Positions 1 through 7,306 of a stretch of 32,320 nucleotides of DNA are shown here, in pieces (position 1 is the stretch's first letter; the number at the start of each line of letters is the position of its first letter). Source of the DNA: CAZCBJ01 sp964496705. GTDB taxonomy: Bacteria; Chloroflexota; Anaerolineae; Anaerolineales; Anaerolineaceae. The position numbers were made by a program, and so were the translations under genes. The DNA lies in NCBI GenBank assembly GCA_964496705.1, contig CAZCBJ010000019.1, positions 1 to 32,320 on the forward strand, given 5' to 3'. Under the pieces are notes generated by a model. That model was not told where the DNA came from. It saw only the letters and a list, made by a program, of their open reading frames with translations, and searched no databases.

Positions 1-1
1 G

Positions 2-577
2 GACGGCTACGTATATATTGACCTCATCGGCGAAGACAACCGCATCATCACCCATCAAGAATTGGATTTTCGTAGGAATATTGGCGCGCGCTTTGAGATC
101 AATGAGAAAGTCCCCTTTGAAATCCCTGGAGTCGCTGAAAGCGCCCGATTGATCCTTTCCATAAAGGACGAATTTGGGCGCATCAGCTTTTTATCGTCCA
201 GTGATATTGTATTACTCTCGTTGGGTAAAAGCGATTATGAACCAGGTACAATCACCCAGGAATCCTATATCATCCGATATCCTGAGCCTGGCGATACGAT
301 CTCGGGTGGCGCGCTTAAAATCCAGGCACTGATTCGCCCGGTGAACGATCAACCGATCATCTTTGAAATCATCGATGAAAACCGGGTAATCCTGGCATCC
401 ACTCAGATTGAGGTGCCCTTCCCCAGCGGAGACCTCAGCCATAATCCGATTTATCTCGAAATTCCTTACCAGGTCTCTCACTCCACACCCGTGCGCCTGA
501 TCATCCGCCAAGAATCTGCCACTCGCCTGCCGGGCACGGTGGCGTTGAGCAGTTTGCGCATTGTTCTGGAGCCTTAA
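2..577 (+). CDS. Partial secreted/envelope protein with C-terminal Ig-like (Gmad2-like) domain
   Basis: The reading frame is open from base 2, so the N-terminus lies off the left edge; the TTG at 62 is only an internal Leu codon. The visible 191 residues are rich in beta-strand patterns. The last ~100 residues, with a PEPGDTISGGALKIQALI segment followed by alternating hydrophobic strands, resemble the immunoglobulin-like Gmad2 domain found at the C-terminus of secreted or lipid-anchored bacterial proteins. A first beta module (residues ~1-75, EDNRIITHQELDFRR...) precedes it. No catalytic residues are visible. The TAA stop directly abuts the TGA stop of the convergent L,D-transpeptidase gene. 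A role at the cell surface is inferred from fold and neighbour only. Confidence 0.6.
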   Translation, partial: DGYVYIDLIGEDNRIITHQELDFRRNIGARFEINEKVPFEIPGVAESARLILSIKDEFGRISFLSSSDIVLLSLGKSDYEPGTITQESYIIRYPEPGDTISGGALKIQALIRPVNDQPIIFEIIDENRVILASTQIEVPFPSGDLSHNPIYLEIPYQVSHSTPVRLIIRQESATRLPGTVALSSLRIVLEP

Positions 578-586
578 TCAGGCTCC
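568..586. terminator. Hairpin spanning two back-to-back stop codons
   Basis: GGAGCC (568-573) and GGCTCC (581-586) form a perfect 6-bp GC-rich inverted repeat around a 7-base loop. The loop contains the + strand TAA (575-577) and the - strand TGA (578-580). It could act as a shared bidirectional stop signal for the two convergent genes. Neither side has a U-tract, so a classical intrinsic terminator is not shown. Confidence 0.4.
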
Positions 587-1753
587 GCCTTCGCCGTAGA
601 AAGCTGGATCGGTTGGAGTCTCTCCTGAGGGGTCCCACACATACACCCAATCGCCCTCGTTGGCCCATTCAAACAACCAGCGCGAGTCCGCGATGGATAG
701 ATTGACACAACCATGCGATTGCTCATATCCAAATAATGTACGCCAATACGCACCGTGCAAGGCGCGAGCCTTGTCAAAGTACATCGTAAAAGGAACGTTT
801 TCAAAATAATAATAATCGGAGCGGTCTGCCTCAAACGCGCCGGACATCGTCTCGATTGGTTTCTTCTCATAAATTTTGAATATGCCGGGACGAGTATAAA
901 ATGGGTGAACCCCGGTGGCAATCAACGTGGCAAAAACAAGCTGCCCGTCTTCATACACCGAGAGGGTCTGCTCATACAGGTTGACCTCAATCCAGCGGTC
1001 ATTGTCCACCCCTTCCGGCGGGGTGGGATTGATCACCAACTGGCGGGTGAAGCGGCGCTCCACCCATTCATTCAGACCAATCATGTACCAGGTGGTCTCT
1101 TTCGCTGGGATGACCTGATAAATTTGAACAACCGTCTCGCGGTAAAGCACCTTGCCCGTTTCCGGCGCGGCATAGCTTGGTGCATTGCGTGGGCGGGCTT
1201 CATCAACAATCCAGCCAAACGAGTTGGTCGGATTTCGCCGGAATAATAAACCTTGAAAACGGCCCTCGTAAATACAGCAAGCCGCATCTGCTTCTCCAGC
1301 TTCAATCCACATCCCGGACTTGGTCTGATAATAGATGCCATCTTCACGATCCACACGATCCCAGAAAGCCAGATATTTGGTACCGCCGGCCAATACACGC
1401 GTAGGGCTACGCGAGATGGCTGCATCCAGGCTGGCATAAATTGGAAAAGGATTTTTGCCGACCTTTATATACCCATCTGGCGCCCGACGAAAAGATGCGT
1501 CCGGGCTGACCATCGCCAGAGGCTTGAAGGGGTATTCAACCCCATTTTGTGCCAGACTGCTGAGGAATTTTGCCGGTCCAAGCGCCAGACATTCATCTGA
1601 ATCTTCTTCATACGCGCCGGGCTGACAGAGCGCATCGCCAGGATATGACTCCACTGCCTGTGTCTCCTGCGCTTTGGCTGTCCGCGGGAACATCATGCTG
1701 ATCAACACCAGGATTATCCACAATCGAAAGATTCTAGGTAAGGTCATCGACAT
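578..1753 (-). CDS. L,D-transpeptidase (YkuD domain), secreted
   Basis: This 391-residue protein begins with a signal peptide (hydrophobic ~10-22, probable cleavage after AKA at 26-28). The C-terminal YkuD domain (~253-373) carries the catalytic signature: His333 in LHGAYW and Ser346-His347-Gly348-Cys349 in SHGCVNL, with Cys349 as nucleophile. Residues ~90-240 contain beta-rich stretches that look like SH3-type wall-binding modules. Enzymes of this family form 3-3 cross-links in peptidoglycan or attach proteins to it, outside the membrane. The gene follows the GNAT gene after a 6-bp gap and is probably cotranscribed. A weak GAG motif lies 5 bases before the ATG; a second ATG two codons in is possible. 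Confidence 0.88.
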   Translation of the reverse strand: MSMTLPRIFRLWIILVLISMMFPRTAKAQETQAVESYPGDALCQPGAYEEDSDECLALGPAKFLSSLAQNGVEYPFKPLAMVSPDASFRRAPDGYIKVGKNPFPIYASLDAAISRSPTRVLAGGTKYLAFWDRVDREDGIYYQTKSGMWIEAGEADAACCIYEGRFQGLLFRRNPTNSFGWIVDEARPRNAPSYAAPETGKVLYRETVVQIYQVIPAKETTWYMIGLNEWVERRFTRQLVINPTPPEGVDNDRWIEVNLYEQTLSVYEDGQLVFATLIATGVHPFYTRPGIFKIYEKKPIETMSGAFEADRSDYYYFENVPFTMYFDKARALHGAYWRTLFGYEQSHGCVNLSIADSRWLFEWANEGDWVYVWDPSGETPTDPAFYGEGGA

Positions 1754-1759
1754 TTATGC

Positions 1760-2257
1760 TCAACTTTCCAGGATTACCTCTAATTCAATTTCATCGCGTA
1801 TCGGGATTTCATCCTCCCCGATCAACGGTATACAAGGTTTCAAAATCCGTGAACCTTCCACCGCACCAACTCGTAAGGCAGCCAACCGAAAACCGATCTT
1901 CTGATAAAATCCCAGCGCCCTCAGATTATCGTTGGTCGTCACCCAAAAAATCCGTTGACAGTTGAGGCGTTTCGCCTCATCCATCACAGCATCCATCAGC
2001 CTATGGCCAATCCCACGACCCGGCTGCAGGCTGTCGAGGGTGATCACTTCCAGGTCGCTCCCCTTTTGCCGGTAAGTGATCACACCGACCAATACTTCAT
2101 CTTCCTCTGCGATGAATCCTTGTAGGGCATTGGGATGAATTACCTCTCCGTTCACTACCACGATTTCATCCAACCATCGTTTTCGGAAAAATTCCTCCAA
2201 CCAGATTTCATCGGTTTGATCTTTGGTTCGTACGATCATCATTTCACTATTTTTCAT
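1760..2257 (-). CDS. GNAT family N-acetyltransferase
   Basis: The GNAT core is visible: a beta4 strand (VLVGVITYRQ), the acetyl-CoA pyrophosphate loop in LQPGRGIGHRLMDAVMDEA (Q/RxxGxG/A type), and the closing NLRALGFYQKIGFR motif typical of these enzymes. It transfers an acetyl group from acetyl-CoA to an amine; the substrate cannot be told. I start at ATG 2257 (MKNSEMMIVR). The longer frame to 2296 would run through a good TATAAT box and add an atypical tail. TATAAT lies so close that the transcript would have only about four bases before this ATG, so translation may be nearly leaderless. It heads a two-gene unit with the L,D-transpeptidase. Confidence 0.82.
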   Translation of the reverse strand: MKNSEMMIVRTKDQTDEIWLEEFFRKRWLDEIVVVNGEVIHPNALQGFIAEEDEVLVGVITYRQKGSDLEVITLDSLQPGRGIGHRLMDAVMDEAKRLNCQRIFWVTTNDNLRALGFYQKIGFRLAALRVGAVEGSRILKPCIPLIGEDEIPIRDEIELEVILES

Positions 2258-2267
2258 GCCGCTCCAG

Positions 2268-2296
2268 ATTATAGCGGAATTGGCCCCACCATACAA
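2268..2296 (-). promoter_or_regulatory. Sigma70-type promoter for the GNAT / L,D-transpeptidase unit
   Basis: On the - strand TTGTAT (2291-2296) is followed after exactly 17 bases by a perfect TATAAT (2268-2273). The predicted start is near 2261, only a few bases before ATG 2257. Confidence 0.6.
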
Positions 2297-2321
2297 ATAT
2301 GTAATTAATAAACGGTTTTTA

Positions 2322-2350
2322 TTGACACGAAATTAAGCCTGTGCTAAAGT
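2322..2350 (+). promoter_or_regulatory. Sigma70-type promoter for the roadblock/V4R operon
   Basis: A perfect TTGACA (2322-2327), a 17-base spacer and TAAAGT (2345-2350) preceded by TGC (extended -10). The predicted start is near 2357, giving a leader of about 54 bases before the TTG start at 2411. It is divergent from the GNAT promoter. Confidence 0.7.
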
Positions 2351-2410
2351 AATTAAAGCTTGGATAAATGTACCGGGTTTCACAGCTAATTTGCTATAAG
2401 GAGTGCCGCT

Positions 2411-2782
2411 TTGACCAAAACAAGAACGCAACAAATGGTTGAACGCTTGCGTGAACTGCAAGCCTCCTCGCCCGACATCGAGGCGTCCGCAATTGTCAGC
2501 GTTGATGGTCTTACGATTGCCTCTGCACTCCCCCAGGGTGTTGAAGAAGACCGCGTATCTGCTATGTCTGCGGCCATGCTCTCGTTGGGCGAAAGGATCG
2601 CCGGTGAGCTGGGCCGCGGTTCGTTGGATCAGGTTTATATCAAAGGAGAGAGCGGGTATGTCGTTCTGATGTCCATCGGCGAAGAAGCCGTTCTGACTGC
2701 ACTGGCGAGAGAACAGGCAAAATTAGGCCTGATCTTCTTGGACATGCGCCGGGCTGCCGAAGACCTCTCTAAACTTGTTTAG
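2411..2782 (+). CDS. Roadblock/LC7 domain protein
   Basis: This 123-residue protein is a single roadblock/LC7 fold (~10-115), the alpha/beta module of bacterial MglB-type proteins. Typical features are the SAIVSVDGLTIASALP strand-turn, the central helix with MSAAMLSLGERIAGELG, and the paired strands VYIKGESGYVVLMSIGEEAVLTALA. MglB proteins act on Ras-like GTPases; no GTPase gene is present here, so the partner is unknown. The start is TTG 2411, fixed by an AAGGAG (2398-2403) seven bases upstream; the next ATG would remove part of helix 1. It is first in an operon with a V4R protein (12-bp gap) and a response regulator. It is cytoplasmic, with no signal or membrane segment. Confidence 0.87.
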   Translation: MTKTRTQQMVERLRELQASSPDIEASAIVSVDGLTIASALPQGVEEDRVSAMSAAMLSLGERIAGELGRGSLDQVYIKGESGYVVLMSIGEEAVLTALAREQAKLGLIFLDMRRAAEDLSKLV

Positions 2783-2794
2783 GTCGGTGAGATT

Positions 2795-3427
2795 ATGGAA
2801 CTAATCCCAAAAAGCGGTCTGTACTACCCGAATAAAATCGCCCGAATTGCCCTGTCGGCGCTCGAAGATGTCATGGGAAAGAATGGCCTGAACGCTATCC
2901 TAAACCTGGCCAATCAATCTCACCTAATCGACAACCCTCCTCCCGATAACCTGGAAAGGCAATTCGATTTTGCAGACTTCTCTGCCATCAACGGCGCACT
3001 GGAAGAAATGTATGGCCCGCGCGGTGGGCGCGGACTGGCCTTGCGCGCGGGTAGGGCGACATTTGACGGCGCATTGCGTAATTTTGGCGCGTTGGCCGGG
3101 GTGGGAGACATTGCTTTTAAAGTGCTTCCATTGCCCATCAAAGTCCGCATCGGCATCAACGCGATGGCCCGAATTTTTAGCCAGACCAGTGATCAGAAAA
3201 GCACGGTGGAAGATTTCGAGGATCACTATTTGTACACCATCCATCGCTGCCCGGTATGCTGGGGGCGAACAACTGACAAGCCAGCCTGTTTCATCGCCAC
3301 CGGCCTTTTACTTTCCGGAGCCAAATGGGTTTCGGGAGGAAACGAATTCCGCATCACCCAGGTTAGGGCCCATTCGTGCGGCGACCCGACCTGCGATTTT
3401 GTCGTCCAAAAAGAGCCAGTTTCCTGA
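2795..3427 (+). CDS. V4R (4-vinyl reductase-like) domain protein
   Basis: The second half (~100-208) matches the V4R small-molecule/metal-binding domain: CPVCWGR, then CFIATGLLLSGAKWVSGG, and the closing RAHSCGDPTCDFVV, with cysteines in the pattern of this family. The N-terminal ~95 residues are helical (KIARIALSALEDVMGKNGLNAILNLAN...) and resemble the segment often joined to V4R in regulators. V4R domains bind hydrophobic ligands or a metal and serve as sensors. A GGTGAG motif precedes the ATG. It lies 12 bp after the roadblock gene and 8 bp before the response regulator, so it is probably the ligand-sensing member of a small signalling operon. The ligand is unknown. Confidence 0.82.
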   Translation: MELIPKSGLYYPNKIARIALSALEDVMGKNGLNAILNLANQSHLIDNPPPDNLERQFDFADFSAINGALEEMYGPRGGRGLALRAGRATFDGALRNFGALAGVGDIAFKVLPLPIKVRIGINAMARIFSQTSDQKSTVEDFEDHYLYTIHRCPVCWGRTTDKPACFIATGLLLSGAKWVSGGNEFRITQVRAHSCGDPTCDFVVQKEPVS

Positions 3428-3435
3428 GGCTGATC

Positions 3436-4293
3436 GTGGACCAAGAACATGCAACCATCCTGATAGTCGAGGATGATCTGGACATCGCCGATATGCTGAA
3501 CGCTTATTTTCGCGTTCAGGGGTATGATGTCCTCACTGTGAACTGGGGTGAAGACGGCGTGCGCGCCTGTCAGGCTAACCTGCCTGATCTGGTCATCCTG
3601 GATATCCGCCTCCCGGATATTGATGGCTTTGAAGTGGCAATCCGCCTGCGCAGCAACCGCCGCACCCGTGAAGTGCCGATCATCTTTCTGACCGAAAAAC
3701 GCGACCGTCGCGATCGATTGAAAGGGCTGGAACTTAAAGCCGACGATTACATCACCAAACCTTTTGACATCCAGGAATTGCGCTTGCGCGTGCGCAACGT
3801 TCTGCGCCGACATCGCCAGGGCACACTCACCAATCCGGTGACCGGCTTGCCGGAAGGTGAGTTGGTGGATGAACAATTAGGTCAATGCCTTAAGACAACG
3901 GATTGGAGCCTGCTGGTTATCTCACTGGAAAATATTGACAATTTCCGTGAAGTGTATGGTTTTGTCGCCTCGGATGATCTGCTTCGGGCGGTTGCTCTGA
4001 TGCTCCAGGACGCAATCCACGGGCAGGTTGGCGGAGAAGATGATTTCCTGGGGCACCTCACTTCCACCGATTTTGTTGTTGCAACCCAGCCTGAAAGATT
4101 GAATCCCTTGCGGGAAAAAATCCATAAGCGCTTGATGCAATCCTTTGATTTTTTCTATCGCAATGAAGATCGCGGATCAGCCAGGTTCCGAAATAAGTTG
4201 CTCGGTGTGCATTTTCACGAATTGGCTGCCGGTCAGACATCGGCCAATGACTTGCTCAAACTTAAGTCGGACCTTCAGGTTTTCTACCACTGA
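3436..4293 (+). CDS. Response regulator with degenerate GGDEF-like output domain
   Basis: Residues 6-122 are a canonical receiver: acidic pocket E12/D13/D14, phosphoacceptor Asp56 (VILDIRLPDIDG), T86 and Lys108 (ITKPF). Residues ~132-282 follow the diguanylate cyclase fold (NPVTGLPEGELV near the usual DPLTGLPNR start), but the active-site loop that should read GGDEF is LTSTDF (208-213). It should therefore not make cyclic di-GMP; it may bind partners or sense nucleotide. I chose GTG 3436 because GAGG (3426-3429) sits six bases upstream and the receiver begins at once; a longer frame to 3376 would overlap the V4R gene. The 285-residue protein is cytoplasmic. No histidine kinase is adjacent. 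Confidence 0.85.
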   Translation: MDQEHATILIVEDDLDIADMLNAYFRVQGYDVLTVNWGEDGVRACQANLPDLVILDIRLPDIDGFEVAIRLRSNRRTREVPIIFLTEKRDRRDRLKGLELKADDYITKPFDIQELRLRVRNVLRRHRQGTLTNPVTGLPEGELVDEQLGQCLKTTDWSLLVISLENIDNFREVYGFVASDDLLRAVALMLQDAIHGQVGGEDDFLGHLTSTDFVVATQPERLNPLREKIHKRLMQSFDFFYRNEDRGSARFRNKLLGVHFHELAAGQTSANDLLKLKSDLQVFYH

Positions 4294-4300
4294 GCCGCTC

Positions 4301-5032
4301 GTGAACGTCACTTTTATCATCCCAACTTACAACGAAGCCCAAAACCTGCCAGAGTTGGTTTCCTCCCTGTTTGCCCTGGATTTGCCTTCATTAAACATAT
4401 TAATTGTAGATGACAATAGCCCAGATGGAAGTGGAGACCTTGCCGAGAAATTATCTGTGCAATATCCTGGACGCATGGATGTGCTTCACCGCGCCGGAAA
4501 GCTGGGATTAGGGAGTGCATATTTGCATGGGTTCGCACATGCCATCCAGGCTGGAGCGCAGGCGGTCGGGCAAATGGACGCGGATTTTTCCCATCCAATC
4601 GAGAAAGTGCCTGTACTGGTAGATTCTATTGAATGTTGCGATTTCGTAATTGGCTCGCGCTACGTACCTGGAGGAAGCCTCGACCATGACTGGCCCTTGT
4701 GGCGTAAGGGTCTGTCTGCCTTTGGCAATTTATATGCTCGCACAATTCTGGGTCTGAAAATCCGCGATGTCACCGGCGGTTTCCGTTTGTGGAGGAAATC
4801 CGCGCTTGAAAAGATGCCACTCGACCGGGTTCGCTCCAACGGGTATGTCTTCCAGGTGGAGATGAGTTACCTCGCCCACCTCCAGGGTCTGCGTTTCACC
4901 GAAGTGCCCATCCACTTTGCCGATCGCCGCTGGGGGCAATCCAAGATGAACTTCAGGATTCAAGTAGAAGCCGCCGTCAGGGTTTGGAAACTGTTGGCCA
5001 TTTACCGCAACTTTCGCGCCAACTCCCGGTAG
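4301..5032 (+). CDS. Family 2 glycosyltransferase, polyprenol-phosphate mannosyltransferase (DPM1) type
   Basis: A 243-residue GT-A enzyme with DPM1-like motifs in order: FIIPTYNEAQNLPELV, ILIVDDNSPDGSG, MDADFSHP (DxD-type metal site), VIGSRYVPGG, TGGFRLWRKSALEKM and the final FADRRWGQSKMN. Family members transfer mannose or glucose from a sugar nucleotide to polyprenyl phosphate on the inner membrane face. No C-terminal membrane segments follow, so it is the short soluble form. The start is GTG 4301, seven bases after the regulator stop; the longer frame to 4145 would run inside the regulator. The last 31 bases overlap the 3' end of ksgA on the other strand. Its link to the signalling genes upstream is positional only. 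Confidence 0.87.
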   Translation: MNVTFIIPTYNEAQNLPELVSSLFALDLPSLNILIVDDNSPDGSGDLAEKLSVQYPGRMDVLHRAGKLGLGSAYLHGFAHAIQAGAQAVGQMDADFSHPIEKVPVLVDSIECCDFVIGSRYVPGGSLDHDWPLWRKGLSAFGNLYARTILGLKIRDVTGGFRLWRKSALEKMPLDRVRSNGYVFQVEMSYLAHLQGLRFTEVPIHFADRRWGQSKMNFRIQVEAAVRVWKLLAIYRNFRANSR

Positions 5033-5856
5033 GCAGCCACCAGTTTTCTCCACTCATCCAGGCTCAGGGTTTCTGCCCGCCGCATGGGGTTAATTTCTGC
5101 TCCGCTCAAGATACCGTCGACTTCATTGGCAGGCCTGTGCAGCCCAGAGGACAAAGCGTTTCTCAATGTTTTCCGCTTCTGCTGAAAGCCAGCCTTGGCC
5201 AGGTAAAAGAAAAGATCTATATCATCGGTCTGGATCAACGGTTGCGAAAATAGATCAACTCTGAGAACACTCGAATCCACCTTTGGAGGTGGGAAAAAAG
5301 AACCCGCAGGGATATGCATCATCACCTGGGGGTGTCCGTACACCTGCACACTCAATGACAGGAGGCTGCTCTTGCCTGCTGGCGCACAAATCCTCTCTGC
5401 CACCTCTTTCTGTACTGTCAGCGTCAGGCGCAGCGGCTTGATCGGCGCTTCAAGGAGATGGCGGAGAAGCGCAGACGTGATGTAATAAGGAATATTAGCC
5501 ACGACTACAAAAGCCTCATCCCCCATGATCTGAACCAGTTCCTGTTCGAGAATATCGCCATGCAACACCTTCACATTTTTATACCCCCGGACAACCTCGC
5601 ACAATACGGGTATCAGGTTCTGGTCAAGCTCAACCGCCACCACCTGCCTGGCAGCCAATGCCAGATGTCTGGTCAGACTGCCCAATCCCGGACCAATTTC
5701 CAGAACAGATAAATCCGATTTAACCCCAGCGCATTCCACAATTGATTGTAGAAGGTACGGATCGAATAGAAAATTCTGTCCCAGGCTCTTCTTCGGCTGC
5801 AAACCGTATTGTCGCAGCAGAGCTGGGACATTGAGGGGGGCTAAGGTAGTATCCAC
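5002..5856 (-). CDS. ksgA: 16S rRNA (adenine1518-N6/adenine1519-N6)-dimethyltransferase
   Basis: KsgA/RsmA dimethylates two adjacent adenines in the 3' terminal hairpin of 16S rRNA late in 30S assembly, using S-adenosylmethionine. Visible motifs are KKSLGQNFLFDP near the N-terminus, the SAM loop LEIGPGLGSLT, and the catalytic VVANIPYYITSALL (NIPY). About 284 residues, normal for the family. The start is uncertain. GTG 5856 gives the usual N-terminus (PLNVPALLRQYGL), has GGAA eight bases upstream and overlaps the preceding gene by 16 bases; ATG 5910 would add 18 residues inside that gene. Translation is probably coupled to the G5/3D gene upstream. The 3' end overlaps the convergent glycosyltransferase gene. 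Confidence 0.92.
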   Translation of the reverse strand: MDTTLAPLNVPALLRQYGLQPKKSLGQNFLFDPYLLQSIVECAGVKSDLSVLEIGPGLGSLTRHLALAARQVVAVELDQNLIPVLCEVVRGYKNVKVLHGDILEQELVQIMGDEAFVVVANIPYYITSALLRHLLEAPIKPLRLTLTVQKEVAERICAPAGKSSLLSLSVQVYGHPQVMMHIPAGSFFPPPKVDSSVLRVDLFSQPLIQTDDIDLFFYLAKAGFQQKRKTLRNALSSGLHRPANEVDGILSGAEINPMRRAETLSLDEWRKLVAAYRELARKLR

Positions 5857-7229
5857 GGGATGGTTTCCGGCACAGGGGTAAGAAAATAGACGGTCACCCA
5901 CTGGTGCCATTCCTCCAAATCGGCATCTGTGAATCCCAAATCAATCCAATATCTGCCTCGGATGCCCCCGCCGACATCTGCGATGGTCGCGCTTCCATAC
6001 CCAGGCACGTACACCTGTTGTCCCGCCATTTGCAGATACCAGGCATAGGTCACCGCCACCACGCCGCGCTGGACGGGCAAACCCAGGGAGGTGCCATAAT
6101 AACACTTGGTTACATTCCCCAATCCGCACGGCGAATAAGCCGTCGCGTACATTTGAACCGCCCGCCAGTATTCCAGTGTGCCTTGTGGTGTTTCCAGCTT
6201 GCGGATCACCACCTGGGTGCCGTAACCCAATTTCCGCGGACGGGGTTGGCTCGCCGTCCATTGCGAGTCGACCAGCTCATCGACGGTTTGTTCATCCTCA
6301 ACCCGTATACGTTTCCGAATGACCTCCACGCCAAATTGCCCGGGTTGGACCTCGCTGCGCTGATCCAGCTCGGTCTCAGGGTCGGCCACGAACTCGGTGG
6401 TATAAGGGATCAGTTTCTGCTCCAGCGCGATGGCTTCATCAACTTTGACAACCCGAATCAGGCCATCCGGGGGCAAGGGCTCGTTTTCGAATGGCAAACT
6501 ATAATCCAGGCCTTGCAGACTGAGCCCAGCTTCCATCAACGCCTGGCCTACAGTTTCTACTGCTGTTTGAATTTCCACCCCGTCCGATTGGTTTTCAATT
6601 CGCATCGGTCGTGCTGATCGCAATGAGGCAACAAAATTATCTTGAAGTGGCTCCGAAGGCGGCAAAGAAAAACGGTCGGCAGCCGATAATAGATATCCCT
6701 GCTCCCACAATGCCCCAGCCAACGTGCCAGCCGAGCTATAAAAGACCAATTGCTGGTCAGCCCTCTGCAGCGAAACCTTCCGGCCTGGATTTAGCTGGAG
6801 CATGACGGTTGAATATCCAGGCAAAGGCATACCTGGAATTACTTCGAGGCCATTCGAGAATACTTTATCCCCCGGAAAGAGGCGCAATCCAGCTTTATAT
6901 AATAAATCACCCGGCAGGCTAGGTAACAATTTCTCAGAAAAAACAAGCCTCTGGTTAACCCAAACATTCACCGGCTTTGCATGCGTGACCAAGATCACAC
7001 CACGCCATCCCAACCATGCCATCAGAGAAGGCTCCACCCGGTCAAACGATGAAACGCTTATTCCTGCATCTTCCAGAACATTTCTGACTTGAAATGCCCG
7101 CGACAACACCTTTTTGGGCTGTCCATCCTCAATGACTAGCACTGGCCGTCGTAAACCAGTGGATAACAAGCCTGCGCCTATCAGGATTAGGAAAAAAGGG
7201 AGCGAGGCTTTAATTAAAAAGCGGGGCAT
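5841..7229 (-). CDS. DUF348/G5/3D domain cell-wall protein (YabE/Rpf-like)
   Basis: This 462-residue protein starts with one membrane-spanning or signal segment (~6-25). It then has three to four DUF348 ubiquitin-like repeats (~30-262; hallmarks such as VQLADG-like GRKVSLQRADQQLVFYSS and a GTLAGALWEQGY helix), a G5 domain (~262-342) and a C-terminal 3D domain (~356-442) with conserved aspartates D418 (ADVGGGIRG) and D430 (WIDLGF). The 3D domain is the double-psi barrel of lytic transglycosylase/MltA-type enzymes, so it probably cleaves peptidoglycan at the surface, as resuscitation-promoting and YabE/YocH proteins do. It overlaps ksgA by 16 bases. The ATG has no strong ribosome site. Confidence 0.87.
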   Translation of the reverse strand: MPRFLIKASLPFFLILIGAGLLSTGLRRPVLVIEDGQPKKVLSRAFQVRNVLEDAGISVSSFDRVEPSLMAWLGWRGVILVTHAKPVNVWVNQRLVFSEKLLPSLPGDLLYKAGLRLFPGDKVFSNGLEVIPGMPLPGYSTVMLQLNPGRKVSLQRADQQLVFYSSAGTLAGALWEQGYLLSAADRFSLPPSEPLQDNFVASLRSARPMRIENQSDGVEIQTAVETVGQALMEAGLSLQGLDYSLPFENEPLPPDGLIRVVKVDEAIALEQKLIPYTTEFVADPETELDQRSEVQPGQFGVEVIRKRIRVEDEQTVDELVDSQWTASQPRPRKLGYGTQVVIRKLETPQGTLEYWRAVQMYATAYSPCGLGNVTKCYYGTSLGLPVQRGVVAVTYAWYLQMAGQQVYVPGYGSATIADVGGGIRGRYWIDLGFTDADLEEWHQWVTVYFLTPVPETIPWILP

Positions 7230-7250
7230 ATCTACGACTCATTTGGCATC

Positions 7251-7259
7251 ATCATACCA
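7251..7259 (-). promoter_or_regulatory. Extended -10 promoter candidate for the G5/3D gene and ksgA
   Basis: On the - strand TGG-TATGAT (7259 down to 7251) forms an extended -10 element. No good -35 is seen. The start would be near 7244, about 15 bases before ATG 7229. Confidence 0.4.
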
Positions 7260-7306
7260 TATGCTCAGACGCCTCTCGCTTTATCATGCTGCAGTTTTAG
7301 ATCGCG

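Noticed and set aside
3376..3435. Upstream extension of the response regulator
   Set aside because: It would code inside the V4R gene; the GTG at 3436 has a ribosome site and gives a standard receiver start.
3226..3876. 216-codon - strand frame
   Set aside because: Crosses two genes of the + strand operon and shows no domain.
5904..6617. 237-codon + strand frame
   Set aside because: Antisense to the G5/3D gene, whose domains are clear; no ribosome site or family resemblance.
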